Below the pieces are notes generated by a model. It was not told the DNA's origin. It ran no database searches and saw nothing but the letters and a program-made list of their open reading frames with translations. Below, piece by piece: positions 38,605 through 47,430 of a DNA stretch of 64,000 bases. Made by a program: the position numbers and the translations under genes. Position 1 is the stretch's first letter; every line of letters begins with the position of its first letter. Where the stretch lies: NCBI GenBank assembly GCA_963786765.1, contig CAWBAJ010000013.1, forward strand, positions 155,393 to 219,392, in the 5' to 3' direction. This DNA is from DATKNA01 sp963786765 (GTDB lineage: Bacteria; Actinomycetota; Actinomycetes; Actinomycetales; Kineosporiaceae).

Positions 38605-39908
38605 CCCCCGCCCACCCGCGAGCCCTCGGCCGGGTCACCTCCCAGCAGCGGCCTGCCACGGCGCAGGACGACGTCCAGCCAGGCGCCGCACACCTGGGAG
38701 GTGATCACGGCGGTGACCACGAGGGTGGAGAAGAACGTCGCGTTGATGATTCCGGCGTCGAAGGCCACGCTGGCCAGCACGATCCCCGGACCGCCGCGGG
38801 CGTTGGCAGTGACGGCAAGGTTGACGACGTCCAGCCCGCGGAAGCCGGCACACCGCGCGGCGAGCCACACCGAGGCGAACCGTGCCAGGGACGATCCCAC
38901 CAGAAAGGCCCCCAGCAGGACCAGCGAGAAGCCCTGGGTGAAGTCGAGGCGGTACCCCACGATCGCGAAGTAGATCGGCACGAACACGGCGGCCGAGACC
39001 TGGGTGATCGACTCCAGCGGCACCCGGAACCGCTGGTACTGGGTGTTCTTCATCCCGCCGACGATCCCGAAGCCCGCAAGGAACGCCGTGAACGCGAGCG
39101 TGACGTCGAGGGCGGCCGCCAGGCTGACGTAGGCGAGCAGCACGGTCATGATCCACGCGATCGGCGTCTGGCTCGCCATGACGTTCCACCGGGCCCGGCC
39201 GAGGCGGCGCAGGACCGCCGGCGCGACGGTCATCGCGACGACGACGAAGCCCAGGTTGATCGCGACGTGCACGGACACCGTGCCGGCGAGGCCGCCGGTC
39301 GCGCCGGCCGCGGAGGCGAGCGCGGTCGCCAGGGCCAGGACGCCCCAGAGCGCGATGTCCTCCATCACCGCGGCGCCGAGCATCAAGCTCGCGAACCGCG
39401 TGTGAAGGATGCCCAGATCGAAGAAGATCTTGGTGATGACCGGGATCGAGGTGACCGCGGTCGCGATCGCGAAGACGAGCACGAGCGCCGGCCGGCTGTG
39501 GGCGGTCCCGAGGAACGACTCCAGGGGGAGCACCGGGGTCAGCGCGATCGCCAGGAAGAACGGCAGCGTCGTGCCGACGCCGACGAGCCACGCCGTCGGG
39601 CGCCGGTTCTCCTGGCCGAGCACGTTGCGGACGCTCACCCCGGACACGAACATCAGCAGCAGCAGGCCGAGGTTGTACAGGAATCCCAGGACGACGGTCG
39701 GGGCGTCCTGCTGGCCGCTACCGAAGAGCTGGGCGGTGACGTGCGGCGCCAGGAGCCCCAGCAGGGACGGGCCCAGCACGATGCCGGCCAGGATCTCGCC
39801 GATCACCTTGGGCTGGCGCAGCCGGGCGGCGACCTGCCCGAGCAGGTTCGCCCCGGCGACGAGGAGCAGCAGCGCAAACGTCAGTGAGCCCAGCGTCTGG
39901 GTCGACAC
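38574..39908 (-). CDS. Cation:proton antiporter, CPA2 family
   Basis: Intact. About 12 helices: FALLLLVAGANLLGQVAARL, VIGEILAGIVLGPSLLG, FMFVSG-like LLLLMFVSGVSV, VFAIATAVTSIPVITKIF and MLGAAVMEDIALWGVLALA, where the Asp in VMED is the ion-binding residue. No RCK or USP domain. GTG 39908 is preferred (GAGAGGAC upstream) since the frame's ATG at 39992 would add 28 polar residues. Exchanges Na+ or K+ for H+ at the membrane. Confidence 0.88.
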   Translation of the reverse strand: MSTQTLGSLTFALLLLVAGANLLGQVAARLRQPKVIGEILAGIVLGPSLLGLLAPHVTAQLFGSGQQDAPTVVLGFLYNLGLLLLMFVSGVSVRNVLGQENRRPTAWLVGVGTTLPFFLAIALTPVLPLESFLGTAHSRPALVLVFAIATAVTSIPVITKIFFDLGILHTRFASLMLGAAVMEDIALWGVLALATALASAAGATGGLAGTVSVHVAINLGFVVVAMTVAPAVLRRLGRARWNVMASQTPIAWIMTVLLAYVSLAAALDVTLAFTAFLAGFGIVGGMKNTQYQRFRVPLESITQVSAAVFVPIYFAIVGYRLDFTQGFSLVLLGAFLVGSSLARFASVWLAARCAGFRGLDVVNLAVTANARGGPGIVLASVAFDAGIINATFFSTLVVTAVITSQVCGAWLDVVLRRGRPLLGGDPAEGSRVGGGQSPVPSSAA

Positions 39909-40048
39909 AGGCGCCCGTCCTCTCGTCGTCCCCGCGGAAGGTCCGGCCTCGACCTCCGGGCGAGCCGATGTCGCCGTCCGCAAGGGAACCATGCTTGGCG
40001 GACGGACGTGGCGCGATCGCCGTCCCCGTCAGCCGTGCGGACGCATCC

Positions 40049-40465
40049 TCAGCCCGGCGTCCCCCCGCGCAGGATCCGGTTCACCTCGCGCACGGACACC
40101 CCCGCCGCCTCGGCCACCTCGTGCGCGTCGAACCCGAGCGCCGCGACCCGTCGGACGGTGTCCTCCCAGCGCGACGTCGCCTCCCGCACGGCCCGGTCCC
40201 TGGCCGCGGTGGCCCGTTCGAGGTCGCGGAGGGCACGGGACTGGTCGCGCAGTTCGGCGCCGAAGTCGACCAGCGTGACGCCCCCGTCGGGGTGGTAGAG
40301 CCGCACCAGGCGCAGGCTGGTCGCGCCGGCGCGGTACCGGGCCCGCAGCTGCGCGATCTGGGCCTCCGCGGCGTCGCGGGTCGCGTGCTCGACCGGCCGG
40401 CTCGGACCGACCTTCGTGCGCCAGGCCACGATCCGAGTGTCACCGCGGCCGGCGCGGTCGGGCAT
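40049..40465 (-). CDS. Hypothetical protein with C-terminal HTH
   Basis: 138 residues, intact. The middle is a charged helix (LRDQSRALRDLERATAARDR); the C-terminus LGFDAHEVAEAAGVSVREVN has the look of a short helix-turn-helix (EVAEAAGVSVREVNRIL). The N-terminal part (RIVAWRTKVGPSR, YHPDGGVTLVDFGAEL) is unrecognised. DNA binding is inferred. Confidence 0.6.
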   Translation of the reverse strand: MPDRAGRGDTRIVAWRTKVGPSRPVEHATRDAAEAQIAQLRARYRAGATSLRLVRLYHPDGGVTLVDFGAELRDQSRALRDLERATAARDRAVREATSRWEDTVRRVAALGFDAHEVAEAAGVSVREVNRILRGGTPG

Positions 40466-40521
40466 ATCGGGAGCGTGCCTCTTACGCCGAACGGAGGAAC
40501 GTTCTGCGACATCCTGATCCC

Positions 40522-40854
40522 ATGCACAAACTCTCGCTCGACGCCGTCGCCCGGGAACACCTGGAGCGCGCGCACACCTCCACCGCGCACCGCAGCGCCG
40601 AAACAGTCTTCGGCGGCCACGAGAACGTGTTACGGCAGACCGTCGTGGCCCTCACCGCGGGTGCCTCGCTCTCCGAGCACGAGAATCCGGGCGAGGCCAC
40701 CGCCCACGTCCTGTCGGGCCGGGTGCGCCTCGGCTCGGGCGGCGACTCGTGGGAGGGGCGGAAGGGGGACCTGATCATCATTCCTCGGGCGCGGCACGAC
40801 CTGCACGCGATCGAGGACTCGGTCGTGCTGCTGACGGTCGCCAAGCTCCGCTGA
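40522..40854 (+). CDS. Cupin-domain protein
   Basis: 110 residues, intact. Single small beta-barrel: TVVALTAGASLSEHENPGEA (metal motif with His and Glu), THVLSG-like AHVLSGRVRLGSG and GDLIIIPRARHDLHAIEDSV (PxxxxH motif). Likely a metal-binding stress or sensing protein; no partner enzyme beside it. Starts at ATG 40522. Confidence 0.85.
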   Translation: MHKLSLDAVAREHLERAHTSTAHRSAETVFGGHENVLRQTVVALTAGASLSEHENPGEATAHVLSGRVRLGSGGDSWEGRKGDLIIIPRARHDLHAIEDSVVLLTVAKLR

Positions 40855-40920
40855 CCGGCATCCGGGAGCAACCGGAACGGTCCCCCACCGTCGCCACCGT
40901 GCGGGAACAGTCGGCACCTC

Positions 40921-41121
40921 GGCCACGTCACTCGCGTTCCGGCCGGTACCGGCCACGTCACTCGCGTTCCGGCCGGTTCGCCGCCCCTCGAGCCGCGGAA
41001 AAACGGCCGGAACGCGAGCAACGCCGCGCCGAGCGGCCGGAACGCGAGCAACGCCGCGCCGAGCGGCCGAACGCGAGCAACGCCGCGCCGAGCGGCCGAA
41101 CGCGAGCAACGCCGCGCCGAG
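40921..41121. repeat. Inverted pair of 30-bp repeat arrays
   Basis: Two direct copies of a 30-bp unit (40921-40950, 40951-40980) and four direct copies of a 29/30-bp unit (41004-41033, 41034-41063, 41064-41092, 41093-41121) share the core CGGCCGGAACGCGAG in opposite orientation. They fill the gap between convergent cupin and sigJ genes and could fold into large alternative hairpins. No coding function is seen. Confidence 0.8.
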
Positions 41122-41154
41122 ACGCCGAACGCATGGGCCATCACTTTGTCGGCG

Positions 41155-42114
41155 TCAACGACTGCCAGGGGTGCCGCCGCCCGCCCGTGCGTCCCGCAGC
41201 GCCTGGTTCGCCTCCCGCAACACCTCCCAGCCGTCGGCGACGGGCCCGACGTGCCTGAGCTTGTCCGGGTTCATGATCGCCCGGATCGTCTGGATCCGAC
41301 CGTCGAGGACGTCGAGCGCCCAGGTGGTGACCACGCGGCCGTCTCGGTCGCGGACGATCGCGCCGGGCTGGCCGTTCACCGGGTGCGGCTGCAGCGTGCA
41401 CCCGATCCGGATCAGCGTCGTCGCCATGGCGGCGAGGATGCCGGTGACCTTGTCGAGGCCGCTGATCGGCTTCCACTGCGGGGCCTTCCCGCCGCCGTCC
41501 CCGACCATGCGGACGTCGGCCGCGAGGAGTTCCCTCAGCGCGTCGACGTCCCCCTCGGTGAAGGCATCGAAGAACCGCTCGGCGAGCTCCTCGCGCTCCT
41601 TGCGGTCGGCCTCGAACCGGGGCCGTCCCTCCTCCATGTGGCGGCGCGCCCGCACCGCCAGCTGGCGGCACGCCGCCTCCGACCTCCCCACCGCCGACGC
41701 GATCTCGGGGAAGTCGAACCCGAACACCTCGCGGAGCACGAAGACCGCGCGCTCGAGCGGGCTGAGCCGCTCGAGCAGCACGAGGGCGGCCATCGAGAGG
41801 GAGTCGGCCAGCTCCGCCGACCGCTCCGGGTCCTCGTAGGGATCGTCGAGCAGTGGCTCGGGGAACCACGGCCCCACGTACTCCTCCCGGCGCCGGCGCG
41901 CCGACCGCAGGACGTCGATCGAGATCCGCGTCACCACGGCGGAGAAGAAGGCCCGGGGCGACGCGGGCTGCGTCGGCGACCTCGCGTAGCGCAGCCAGGT
42001 CTCCTGCACCGCGTCCTCCGCCTCGCCGACGCTGCCGAGGATCCGGTAGGCGATCGCGAACAGGAGCGGGCGCAGGTCCTCGAACTCCCGTTCCATGTCA
42101 CCGGTCCGCGTCAC
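41155..42114 (-). CDS. sigJ: ECF sigma factor, SigJ type with SnoaL-like domain
   Basis: Intact, 319 residues. Region 2 LLFAIAYRILGSVGEAEDAV and QETWLRYAR; region 4 RLSPLERAVFVLREVFGFDF and IASAVGRSEAACRQLAVRAR. The C-terminal SnoaL/NTF2-like domain ELAERFFDAFTEGDVDALRE identifies the ECF41/SigJ group, which is controlled by its own C-domain rather than a classical anti-sigma factor. The GTG start overlaps the stop of the upstream oxidoreductase gene (GTGA). Confidence 0.88.
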   Translation of the reverse strand: MTRTGDMEREFEDLRPLLFAIAYRILGSVGEAEDAVQETWLRYARSPTQPASPRAFFSAVVTRISIDVLRSARRRREEYVGPWFPEPLLDDPYEDPERSAELADSLSMAALVLLERLSPLERAVFVLREVFGFDFPEIASAVGRSEAACRQLAVRARRHMEEGRPRFEADRKEREELAERFFDAFTEGDVDALRELLAADVRMVGDGGGKAPQWKPISGLDKVTGILAAMATTLIRIGCTLQPHPVNGQPGAIVRDRDGRVVTTWALDVLDGRIQTIRAIMNPDKLRHVGPVADGWEVLREANQALRDARAGGGTPGSR

Positions 42115-43052
42115 GCCAGCCCTTCCCGGAAGCCCTGCCGCCACGACGGGTAGCGCAGCTGCCAGCCGAGGTCCCGCTTGGCCTTGGCGTTGGAGAAGCC
42201 GCGCCCCTGCGTCATCATCGTCACCGCCACCTTCCCGGCGAGCAGCCGGGCCAGCCAGACAGGGACCCGCATCGGCTGCTTCGCGCCCACGGCCTCCGCC
42301 AGGTACGGCAGCCACGCACTGGCAGGTGCCGGCTCGTCGTCGACGATGTCGAACACGCCCGTCACCTTCTGCTCGACCGCGAGCAGCGTGGCGCTCGCCG
42401 CGTCGTCCACGTGCAGCCACGAGCAGTAGCCCGCACCGCTGCCTACCAGCGGGAACCGCCGCTTGCGCACCATCTCGACCTGGTCGTCCGTGGCGCCGGG
42501 CCCGTAGAGCCCGCCGTACCGCAAGACCGCTCCGCCCGCGCCGAGGACGGCGTCCTCGAGATGACGGATCGCTCTCGCGACCGCCGCCGCCGCGCTGTCC
42601 CCGAGCGGGTCCAGCGGGTCGTCCTCGGTCTTCACCCAGCCGCCCTGCCGCAGCCCATTCCAGCTCGCGTAGCTCTGGGCGACGACGTGGGACACCCCGG
42701 TCGCGTCAGCAGCGGCCAGAAGATTGTCAGTGCCCTCCGTGCGCAGCCGGTTCGTCGGGGCGAACCAGCGGTCCATGTGCCTGAAGTCCGGCTTCCCGGC
42801 GTGGGCGGTGCTGATCGCTGTCATCAGGTGGACGACCGTGTCGGGCCGGGCACCCGCGACGGCCTCGCGCACGGAGGCCGCGTCCAGGCCGTCCATCACG
42901 ACTCCCTCCGCGCCGAGCTCGGCGAGCGTCGTCAGCTTCCTTGGGTTCGTCGTCGTCGCGGTCACCTGGTGCCCCTGCGCCACGAGCTGCGGCACGAGCC
43001 GGCGACCGACCACACCAGTTCCGCCTGCCACGAACATGCGCACGTCCATCAC
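42111..43052 (-). CDS. NAD-dependent epimerase/dehydratase-family protein
   Basis: Intact, 313 residues. MFVAGGTGVVGRRLVPQLVA is the extended-SDR GxxGxxG motif; HVVAQSYASW (Tyr, Ser), RYGGLYGPGATDD and GVFDIVDDEPAPASAWLPYL are typical. Upstream of and coupled to sigJ; ECF41-type sigma factors often activate such an oxidoreductase gene next to them, so a sigJ-dependent promoter before 43052 is likely. Substrate unknown. Confidence 0.88.
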   Translation of the reverse strand: MMDVRMFVAGGTGVVGRRLVPQLVAQGHQVTATTTNPRKLTTLAELGAEGVVMDGLDAASVREAVAGARPDTVVHLMTAISTAHAGKPDFRHMDRWFAPTNRLRTEGTDNLLAAADATGVSHVVAQSYASWNGLRQGGWVKTEDDPLDPLGDSAAAAVARAIRHLEDAVLGAGGAVLRYGGLYGPGATDDQVEMVRKRRFPLVGSGAGYCSWLHVDDAASATLLAVEQKVTGVFDIVDDEPAPASAWLPYLAEAVGAKQPMRVPVWLARLLAGKVAVTMMTQGRGFSNAKAKRDLGWQLRYPSWRQGFREGLA

Positions 43053-43171
43053 TCCCTCGATGCGGTCTGCTTCCAGGAACGTGGACGAGACAGCTGTGCC
43101 CGCTGTGACATGGACGGGGGAGCGGTGCCCGCCGGCTGGTCGCCGTCCGGGGCCCCGCCTAGCCTGGCGCC

Positions 43172-43579
43172 GTGCCCACCCCAGCGCTGCCGGACCGCGT
43201 CGTCGAGCTGCTCAGGCGCCCGAATCCCGCGGTCATGGCGACCCTGGCCGCCGACGGGCGGCCCGTGACGGTCGCCACCTGGTACCTCCTCGAGGACGAC
43301 GGCTGCGTGCTGCTCGGCCTGGACGCCCAGCGTGCCCGGCTGAAGCACATGCGTCGCGACCCCCGCGTGTCCCTCACGGTGCTGGCCGCCGACTGGTACA
43401 CCCACGTCAGCCTGCAAGGACGCGTGATCTCCATCGTCGAGGACGAGGGCCTGCGGGACATCGACCGCATCTCCCGCCACTACACCGGCAAGCCGTACTC
43501 GAACCGGCAACGGCCCAGGGTGAGCGCCCGGGTGGAGATCGACCGCTGGCACGGGTGGGGCGCGCTGCGGACGGCGTGA
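43172..43579 (+). CDS. PPOX-class F420-dependent oxidoreductase-like protein
   Basis: Intact, 135 residues, GTG start. Split-barrel flavin/F420-binding fold: NPAVMATLAADGRPVTVATW, LLGLDAQRARLKHMRRDPRV, SLQGRVISIVEDEGLRDIDR and SRHYTGKPY. Matches the TIGR03618-type group. With the LLM protein at 20.5 kb it suggests the host makes F420. Confidence 0.85.
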   Translation: MPTPALPDRVVELLRRPNPAVMATLAADGRPVTVATWYLLEDDGCVLLGLDAQRARLKHMRRDPRVSLTVLAADWYTHVSLQGRVISIVEDEGLRDIDRISRHYTGKPYSNRQRPRVSARVEIDRWHGWGALRTA

Positions 43580-43589
43580 GGAGGTCGCG

Positions 43590-44771
43590 TCAGCCGGTCG
43601 TGGCAGGCGCGTGGACGGCGCCGTGGGCTGCGAGCCAGTTCACGAGGCGACGCTCGTAGCCCGCCGGGTCGAGGTTCCACCCCTGCGTGTGACCCGCTCC
43701 CGTCAGGAGCTCCAGGGTCACCAGGTCCGGTCGCGCGGCCGCCAGCTTCTTGTCCGGGGCGTCGCTGATGAAACCGTCCTGGTCGCTGTGGAAGATCAGG
43801 ATCGGCACCCTCAGGTCCTTGCTGCGGGCGGGCCAGTCGAACCGGCGGAAGTCGATGCCGTAGCGCAGGCGCAGCAGCACCATGGCGATCCGAGCCTGGT
43901 TCTGCGGGATCCCGCTCATCGCCGCCTGGCTGGGCAGGACCTCGTCCCAGCTGAGTACGGGTGAGTCCAGCACGACGCCGCGGATCCGGTCCTTGACGTC
44001 GGCACGGTCGGCGGCTTGCAGCGCGATCGTCCCGCCCATCGACCAACCGGCGAGGACGACGTCGCGCGCGCCGTGGTCGAGCGCCCAGTGCACCGCGGCG
44101 GCGATGTCCTGCCACTCGGTGTCGCCGAGGTGGCTGACCCCGTCCGGGGAGGCCGGCGCGCCCACGTCGTTGCGGTACGTCGGGACGAGCACCGGCATGC
44201 CCGCGGCGTGGAGCGCGGGAAGGTACCGCAGCGCCTCCTCGGGGTAGCCGTTGTGCCCGTGCACGAAGACCAGCCAGGTGGTCCCGGCGGCGGGCACGTA
44301 CCAGGCCGGGAAGTCCCCGAGCTCGTCGTGGTAGCTGACGTTCTCGAACTCCAGCCCGAGCGCGGACCGGGGGTCGCCCTCGTAGACGTACGTGTCGACG
44401 CGGACGGGGGTGTCCGGGGCCAGCGTGCCCCGGCGGGGGGTGAAGGCCCGGACGACGAACCCGCTGCCCCGGCTCACGATCGCCCCGATCTCGCCGTAGC
44501 CGCCGTCCCAGGCGAGCTCGAAGCGTCCCGCCCAGTCCGCCTCGCCGGGGGACGGAAGCCGGACCCGGTCGGGGGCGACGAGCGTGGCTCTCTCGTAGTA
44601 GGCGACGCCGTGCCCGATCTTGACCACGTTGTCCGCGTACGGCCAGGCGACCTTGACGGCGAGCGCCACAGTCGCGAACAGCAGCGCGACGACCCCGATC
44701 GCGAGACGCTGCAGCCAGCCCCCGAGCGTCAGCGGCGGCATCCAACGACCGCGGTCCCCCTTGTTCGGCAT
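43590..44771 (-). CDS. Membrane-anchored alpha/beta hydrolase
   Basis: Intact, 393 residues. The N-terminal signal-anchor LAIGVVALLFATVALAVKVA places the enzyme outside. TTWLVFVHGHNGYPEEALRY (oxyanion HG), VVLAGWSMGGTIALQAAD (nucleophile Ser in GWSMGG), LIFHSDQDGFISD (Asp) and TGAGHTQGWN (His) complete the triad. An esterase or peptidase-like role; substrate unknown. It converges on the PPOX gene with a 10-bp gap. Confidence 0.88.
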   Translation of the reverse strand: MPNKGDRGRWMPPLTLGGWLQRLAIGVVALLFATVALAVKVAWPYADNVVKIGHGVAYYERATLVAPDRVRLPSPGEADWAGRFELAWDGGYGEIGAIVSRGSGFVVRAFTPRRGTLAPDTPVRVDTYVYEGDPRSALGLEFENVSYHDELGDFPAWYVPAAGTTWLVFVHGHNGYPEEALRYLPALHAAGMPVLVPTYRNDVGAPASPDGVSHLGDTEWQDIAAAVHWALDHGARDVVLAGWSMGGTIALQAADRADVKDRIRGVVLDSPVLSWDEVLPSQAAMSGIPQNQARIAMVLLRLRYGIDFRRFDWPARSKDLRVPILIFHSDQDGFISDAPDKKLAAARPDLVTLELLTGAGHTQGWNLDPAGYERRLVNWLAAHGAVHAPATTG

Positions 44772-44791
44772 CGCCCTCACGGTAACCGCGG

Positions 44792-45652
44792 TCAAGGACG
44801 CGAGCGCTCCGGCCTCGCCCCGTCGCGATCGAGCGCTGCTCGGATCTGGCTGAGCCACTCCGTGCCCAGCCGGCGCCCGTTCGGGAGTTGGTCGCCTCGA
44901 TCCCAGCGCCAGGCGGTGATCATGGCCAGCACGAGGATCCGGCACTCGCGCAGCACGTCTTGATCGACGCCCGGATAGTGCTCGCCGACCTCTTCGGGGG
45001 CATGCGCGAGGTCGAATTCGACGGGCCCGCGGCAACACGTCTCGAAATCTATGAACAGCAACCCGTTCTTCGTGGTGAGCACGTTGCCCGGGTGCGGCTC
45101 GCCGTGCAGCAGCTGCTCGGCGCGGCCGCGCTCTCCGATCGTTCGTCGCATGCTTCGTAACGCGCCGCCGAGCAGCTCGCGGTCCGCCGCGGCGAGACCC
45201 GGCGTCTGGTCGCGGTCGGCGACGAGTCGTTGAGCCTGCCCGACCCGATCCGTGAAGCGGGGCGCCGGCATCTCGAGCGTCCGCATGCCGGCATGCAGCC
45301 GCTCGAGCGCACGTGCGTACCCGGCCGGTGAGATCTGCCCTGGCGTCACGGGCTCGTAGTAGGTCCACAGCGAGACCACGAAGCCGTCACGCTCATGGAC
45401 CTGTGGCCCCACCCGGGGCTCGGGAGCGGCCACAGGGAACCCCGATTCGGTGAGCCGCTGAGCCAGCTCGACCTCGAACTGTGCGACCTGATGTGCCACG
45501 GGTGCCACTCGGGCCAGAACATCGCAAGGCAGCAGGCGAAGAGTGAGCTTGTTCGAGTTGTGGAGGACGATCGCGTCGTCGACGGTCAGGTCGAGGAACG
45601 AAGCGGTGGACCTGGCCGCCGCCACCGCACGTCGGACCTCTGCCGCCTGCAT
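44792..45652 (-). CDS. APH/ChoK-like phosphotransferase
   Basis: Intact, 286 residues. Brenner-type motif LLHGEPHPGNVL and metal motif LFIDFETCCRGPVEFDLAHA. The usual HGDxHxxN catalytic Asp is Glu here and the IDW/F-D is IDFE, a variant found in uncharacterised actinobacterial APH proteins. An N-terminal lobe with LRLLPCDVLARVAP carries a Lys/Arg-poor ATP site. Antibiotic resistance is not implied. Lies 2 bp after the VOC gene, probably co-transcribed. Confidence 0.8.
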   Translation of the reverse strand: MQAAEVRRAVAAARSTASFLDLTVDDAIVLHNSNKLTLRLLPCDVLARVAPVAHQVAQFEVELAQRLTESGFPVAAPEPRVGPQVHERDGFVVSLWTYYEPVTPGQISPAGYARALERLHAGMRTLEMPAPRFTDRVGQAQRLVADRDQTPGLAAADRELLGGALRSMRRTIGERGRAEQLLHGEPHPGNVLTTKNGLLFIDFETCCRGPVEFDLAHAPEEVGEHYPGVDQDVLRECRILVLAMITAWRWDRGDQLPNGRRLGTEWLSQIRAALDRDGARPERSRP

Positions 45653-45654
45653 CC

Positions 45655-46014
45655 CTAGCCATCGCTGTGGCTGTTGATGTTGATCACATTGCCGTCGGGG
45701 GCGCGGACCAGGAATCGCCGGATGCCCCAGGGCTCCGTCGTGAGCGGGTGGACGATCTCGAATCCGCGCCGCTTCGCGTCTTCGTACGCCTCCTCGATGC
45801 CGTCCCCGACGTGAACGGAGATCACCGAGTCCTGCGGAGCAGTGGCATCCTTGGTGACGAGTTGAACGGCGGCGCGGCCGTCGGGGGAGCTGAAGCGCGC
45901 CACCCAGCCCATGTCGAAGTCCTCGACGCTGAGACCGAGGTACTCCGTATAGAACTCTCGGGCCTGCCCGATATCGGGGACCGTCAGGTTGGCCTTGATG
46001 CCGTTCGGCTCCAC
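45655..46014 (-). CDS. VOC (glyoxalase/bleomycin-resistance fold) protein
   Basis: 119 residues from GTG 46014, chosen for GAAGGAG six bases upstream; the frame extends to 46083. GIKANLTVPDIGQAREFYTE, YLGLSVEDFDMGWVARFSSP, VISVHVGDGIEEAYEDAKRR and FLVRAPDGNVININSHS make the paired beta-alpha-beta-beta-beta modules. Substrate unknown. Confidence 0.85.
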   Translation of the reverse strand: MEPNGIKANLTVPDIGQAREFYTEYLGLSVEDFDMGWVARFSSPDGRAAVQLVTKDATAPQDSVISVHVGDGIEEAYEDAKRRGFEIVHPLTTEPWGIRRFLVRAPDGNVININSHSDG

Positions 46015-46133
46015 GGCGCGCTCCTTCGCCCTCGACTGTTCCGCGCTGGTCCCACCCTGCCCCGGCGGGTGCATCTTCCCCAAGTTCCTCCCTGCAGGAC
46101 GTCACGTGGCGGCCGCGCTTCTAGGCTTCCCAC

Positions 46134-46970
46134 ATGTCGGTAGTGCCACCGGGGCAGAGTCAGCCGCATCGTCATCGCGAGGTGGCCGAGTCCTTCGGCT
46201 CGCACGCCGATCGCTACGACCGGACGAGGCCCGGCTATCCGGAGGCCATGGTCGAACGGATCGTCGCCGCCGCCCCGGGACCCGGTGTCCTCGACGTGGG
46301 CTGCGGCACTGGCATCGAGGCCCGGCAGTTCCGGAACGGCGGCTGCCGCGTGCTGGGAATCGAGCCGGACGCGCGGATGGCGGACTTCGCCAGGGGGAGC
46401 GGGATCGAGGTCGAGGTGGCGACCTTCGAGGCCTGGGACCCGAGAGGCCGGACCTTCGACGCCGTCATCTCCGGGCAGGCCTGGCACTGGGTCGACCCTG
46501 TGCTCGGCGCGACGAAGGCCGCGCAGGTGCTCGGAGGCGGCGGACGCATCGCCCTGTTCTGGAACGTGTTCCAGCCCCCCGCCGACGTGGCGGCCGCCTT
46601 CGTGACGGCCTACCAGCGGGTGGTCCCCGACTCGCCGTTCGACGTCAGCGTGATGACGCAGCCGGCCCTCGACACCTACCAGAAGATGTTCGTCATGGCC
46701 GAGCACGGGATCCGGGAGGTGGGCGGATTCGGCCGGCTGGAGCAGTGGCGGTTCGACTGGGAGCAGCACTACAGCCGCGACGAGTGGCTCGACCTCGTTC
46801 CCACCCAGGGTCCGCTCACCCGGCTCGCGCCGGACAAGCTCGGGCAGGTGCTGGACGCCGTCGGCGCCGCGATCGACGCGATGGGCGGGAGCTTCACCAT
46901 GCAGTACGTCACCGTGGTCGTGACCGCTGAGAGGGCACACCCGGAGCCGGCGTCCCCGGGCGCCTCCTGA
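46134..46970 (+). CDS. Class I SAM-dependent methyltransferase
   Basis: Intact, 278 residues. HREVAESFGSHADRYDRTRP, motif I VLDVGCGTGIEARQF, acidic end of strand 2 in VLGIEPDARMADFA, FDAVISGQAWHWVDP (motif II/post II), GGGGRIALFWNVFQPP. The QAWHW motif marks the group of small-molecule methyltransferases near YafE/UbiE. Divergent from the VOC-APH pair; substrate unknown. Confidence 0.88.
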   Translation: MSVVPPGQSQPHRHREVAESFGSHADRYDRTRPGYPEAMVERIVAAAPGPGVLDVGCGTGIEARQFRNGGCRVLGIEPDARMADFARGSGIEVEVATFEAWDPRGRTFDAVISGQAWHWVDPVLGATKAAQVLGGGGRIALFWNVFQPPADVAAAFVTAYQRVVPDSPFDVSVMTQPALDTYQKMFVMAEHGIREVGGFGRLEQWRFDWEQHYSRDEWLDLVPTQGPLTRLAPDKLGQVLDAVGAAIDAMGGSFTMQYVTVVVTAERAHPEPASPGAS

Positions 46971-46983
46971 CCCGTGGCCGTCG

Positions 46984-47394
46984 TCAGGGTTCCACCTCGC
47001 GCACGCCCGTCACGGTGCCGTCGGCGTCGGTGACGTAACGGCCCTTCGCGAGGTCGACCAGGACGAGGACGTTCCCGAACGGGTCGGCGACGACGACCAC
47101 GGAGCCCACGGGGATGTCGAAGGGGCCGCTCACGATCCGGCCGCCGGCGTCGACGAAGGCCCGGGCCGCCTCCGCGGCGGACGGCACGAGCCAGTTCGGT
47201 TCGTAGCTCTCCTGGAGCGTCAGCACGATCTCCGCGTCGGTCTCCGGCATCCGCAGGCCGGCCTGTCCGCGGCTGTCGTCGCGCCACAGCAGGTCGTGCC
47301 CGAGCGCGTCCCGGTAGAACTGCAGGCCTTGGTCGAGATCCGGCACCGGTACGGTCACGGCGTCGATCTTGCGGAGGAGCCCGTCGTCGGCCAC
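46984..47394 (-). CDS. VOC-family protein
   Basis: 136 residues, GTG 47394. KIDAVTVPVPDLDQGLQFYR, DALGHDLLWRDDSRGQAGLR, GGRIVSGPFDIPVGSVVVVA and DPFGNVLVLVDLAKGRYVTD form the two VOC modules. Divergent from the MFS gene by 36 bp. Substrate unknown. Confidence 0.85.
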   Translation of the reverse strand: MADDGLLRKIDAVTVPVPDLDQGLQFYRDALGHDLLWRDDSRGQAGLRMPETDAEIVLTLQESYEPNWLVPSAAEAARAFVDAGGRIVSGPFDIPVGSVVVVADPFGNVLVLVDLAKGRYVTDADGTVTGVREVEP

Positions 47395-47430
47395 CCCCCG
47401 AGTCTCGCCCGTTGGGTACCTTTGTCCGAA

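Noticed and set aside
41004..41121. Possible CRISPR array
   Set aside because: The units are head-to-tail with no unique spacers, and no cas gene is near.
44792..45652. Aminoglycoside resistance gene
   Set aside because: APH fold only; the HGEPHPGN and IDFE variants and the context do not support a resistance assignment.
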